From positions 1 to 64,000 of the forward strand of contig JAFAFU010000033.1 of assembly GCA_023423335.1 (NCBI GenBank): a stretch of DNA of 64,000 nt, in the 5' to 3' direction. Source of the stretch: Bacillota bacterium. GTDB lineage: Bacteria > Bacillota > Clostridia > Lachnospirales > Lachnospiraceae. Below, piece after piece: positions 63,470 to 64,000 of this stretch (within the stretch, counting starts at the first letter, position 1; each line of letters begins with the position of its first letter). A model generated the notes under the pieces. That model was not told the origin of the DNA, made no database searches, and saw only the letters and a list, made by a program, of their open reading frames with translations. Both the position numbers and the translations under genes were made by a program.

Positions 63470-64000
63470 ATGAGAAAACATAAGAAGTTAATGATACTTA
63501 TTGTTCTTGTTGCTATAACAGCGGTAATGTCAGCTTTTAGCATGCATCCATTTGAATCTATGAAAAATGATTATTCAGGTAAAAGTGAGGCCGAAATATC
63601 AAAAGCACTGGCTAAAAAGTCGATTTCTGATATCGTCCAGGAAATCAATACCATAAGTTCGTACAATACCGATTTATCTAACCTGATTTTACATGCTTCT
63701 GCTTTAGCAGAACGTGTGGATGAAATTTCAGAAGAGGCACTACTATCCTTTATTGGCGATGATACGAACAGCGTAAACCTGCGGATTATCATGATTCAAC
63801 TTATCAAATATAAAAATTCTGATGTTGATAAAACTCTTCTCAAAAAGTTGTTGGTAAGCAACGATACTGATTCTACGATTAAGCAGAATATTGTATTGGC
63901 CTTATCAGAAAATGATCCTGAAACCATTGAGCTGCTAAAGCAAGTATCTGAGCAAGAGGACGAGTTACTAGCTTTTCAAGCCATTAAACAGTTAAATCGA
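63470..64000 (+). CDS. Secreted or membrane-anchored helical-repeat protein (3' end outside window)
   Basis: 177 codons visible from the ATG at 63470 (AAGGAG upstream). N-terminal hydrophobic signal (about 6-24), then repeated short amphipathic helices (LLSFIGDDTNSVNLRIIMIQ; TIKQNIVLALSENDPETIEL) in the style of HEAT repeats. No enzyme motif. Confidence 0.75.
   Translation, partial: MRKHKKLMILIVLVAITAVMSAFSMHPFESMKNDYSGKSEAEISKALAKKSISDIVQEINTISSYNTDLSNLILHASALAERVDEISEEALLSFIGDDTNSVNLRIIMIQLIKYKNSDVDKTLLKKLLVSNDTDSTIKQNIVLALSENDPETIELLKQVSEQEDELLAFQAIKQLNR

Noticed and set aside
1..64000. CRISPR array
   Set aside because: No regularly spaced direct repeats were seen, and no cas gene is present.

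Overview
The window looks like a chromosomal segment of an anaerobic, endospore-forming Clostridia, most likely a member of the Lachnospiraceae. The evidence is the dnaX-ybaB-recR order, several sporulation-type proteins (YyaC-like, SpoIID-like, a SpoIIQ-like LytM protein), a NiaR repressor, a DUF6774-type small protein, a TSCPD protein and clostridial Shine-Dalgarno sequences. There is no rRNA gene, CRISPR array, intact insertion sequence or recognisable integrase. One tRNA gene is present, tRNA-Gly(CCC) at 12735-12805.

Layout. 1-12.5 kb is housekeeping and sporulation: a membrane protein with a decayed JAMM/MPN-like domain (cut by the window edge), YyaC, a 246-bp near-palindrome, a coiled-coil membrane protein, a chemoreceptor, recR/ybaB/dnaX, an HD-GYP protein with a dead receiver domain, an M15 peptidase, NiaR and a SpoIIQ-like protein. 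12.7-20.3 kb behaves as an integration hot spot. The tRNA-Gly gene is followed by three further copies of its 3' end, near 13002, 15800 and 20300. The first interval carries one very AT-rich GmrSD-like (DUF262/DUF1524) defence gene. The second carries motA/motB and a KdpD/KdpE-like two-component system. 20.5-27.0 kb is one gene for a 2174-residue lipoprotein with two von Willebrand A domains.

27.4-43.1 kb is a catabolic region built from two divergent transcription units. The leftward unit encodes glycerate kinase, 3-hydroxybutyryl-CoA dehydrogenase and a complete branched-chain-amino-acid-type ABC importer. The rightward unit encodes an acyl-CoA synthetase, a CoA transferase, a FabG/PhaB-type reductase, a thiolase and an alpha/beta hydrolase. 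A CdaR-type and a LacI-type regulator flank the rightward unit. Together they can be read as uptake and activation of a short hydroxy- or keto-acid, passage through acetoacetyl-CoA and cleavage to acetyl-CoA. The substrate is not determined by the sequence.

43.5-64 kb holds a MacB-like ABC ATPase/permease fusion, SpoIID, the MoxR-DUF58-transglutaminase trio, MTA/SAH nucleosidase, a COG4587/COG3694/COG4586 exporter, a DUF6774 protein, a TSCPD protein, a murG split by a one-base deletion, a HIT protein, a soluble histidine kinase, an operon of glpK, rhomboid protease and a flavodoxin-SCP2 fusion, and the start of a secreted helical-repeat protein cut by the right edge.
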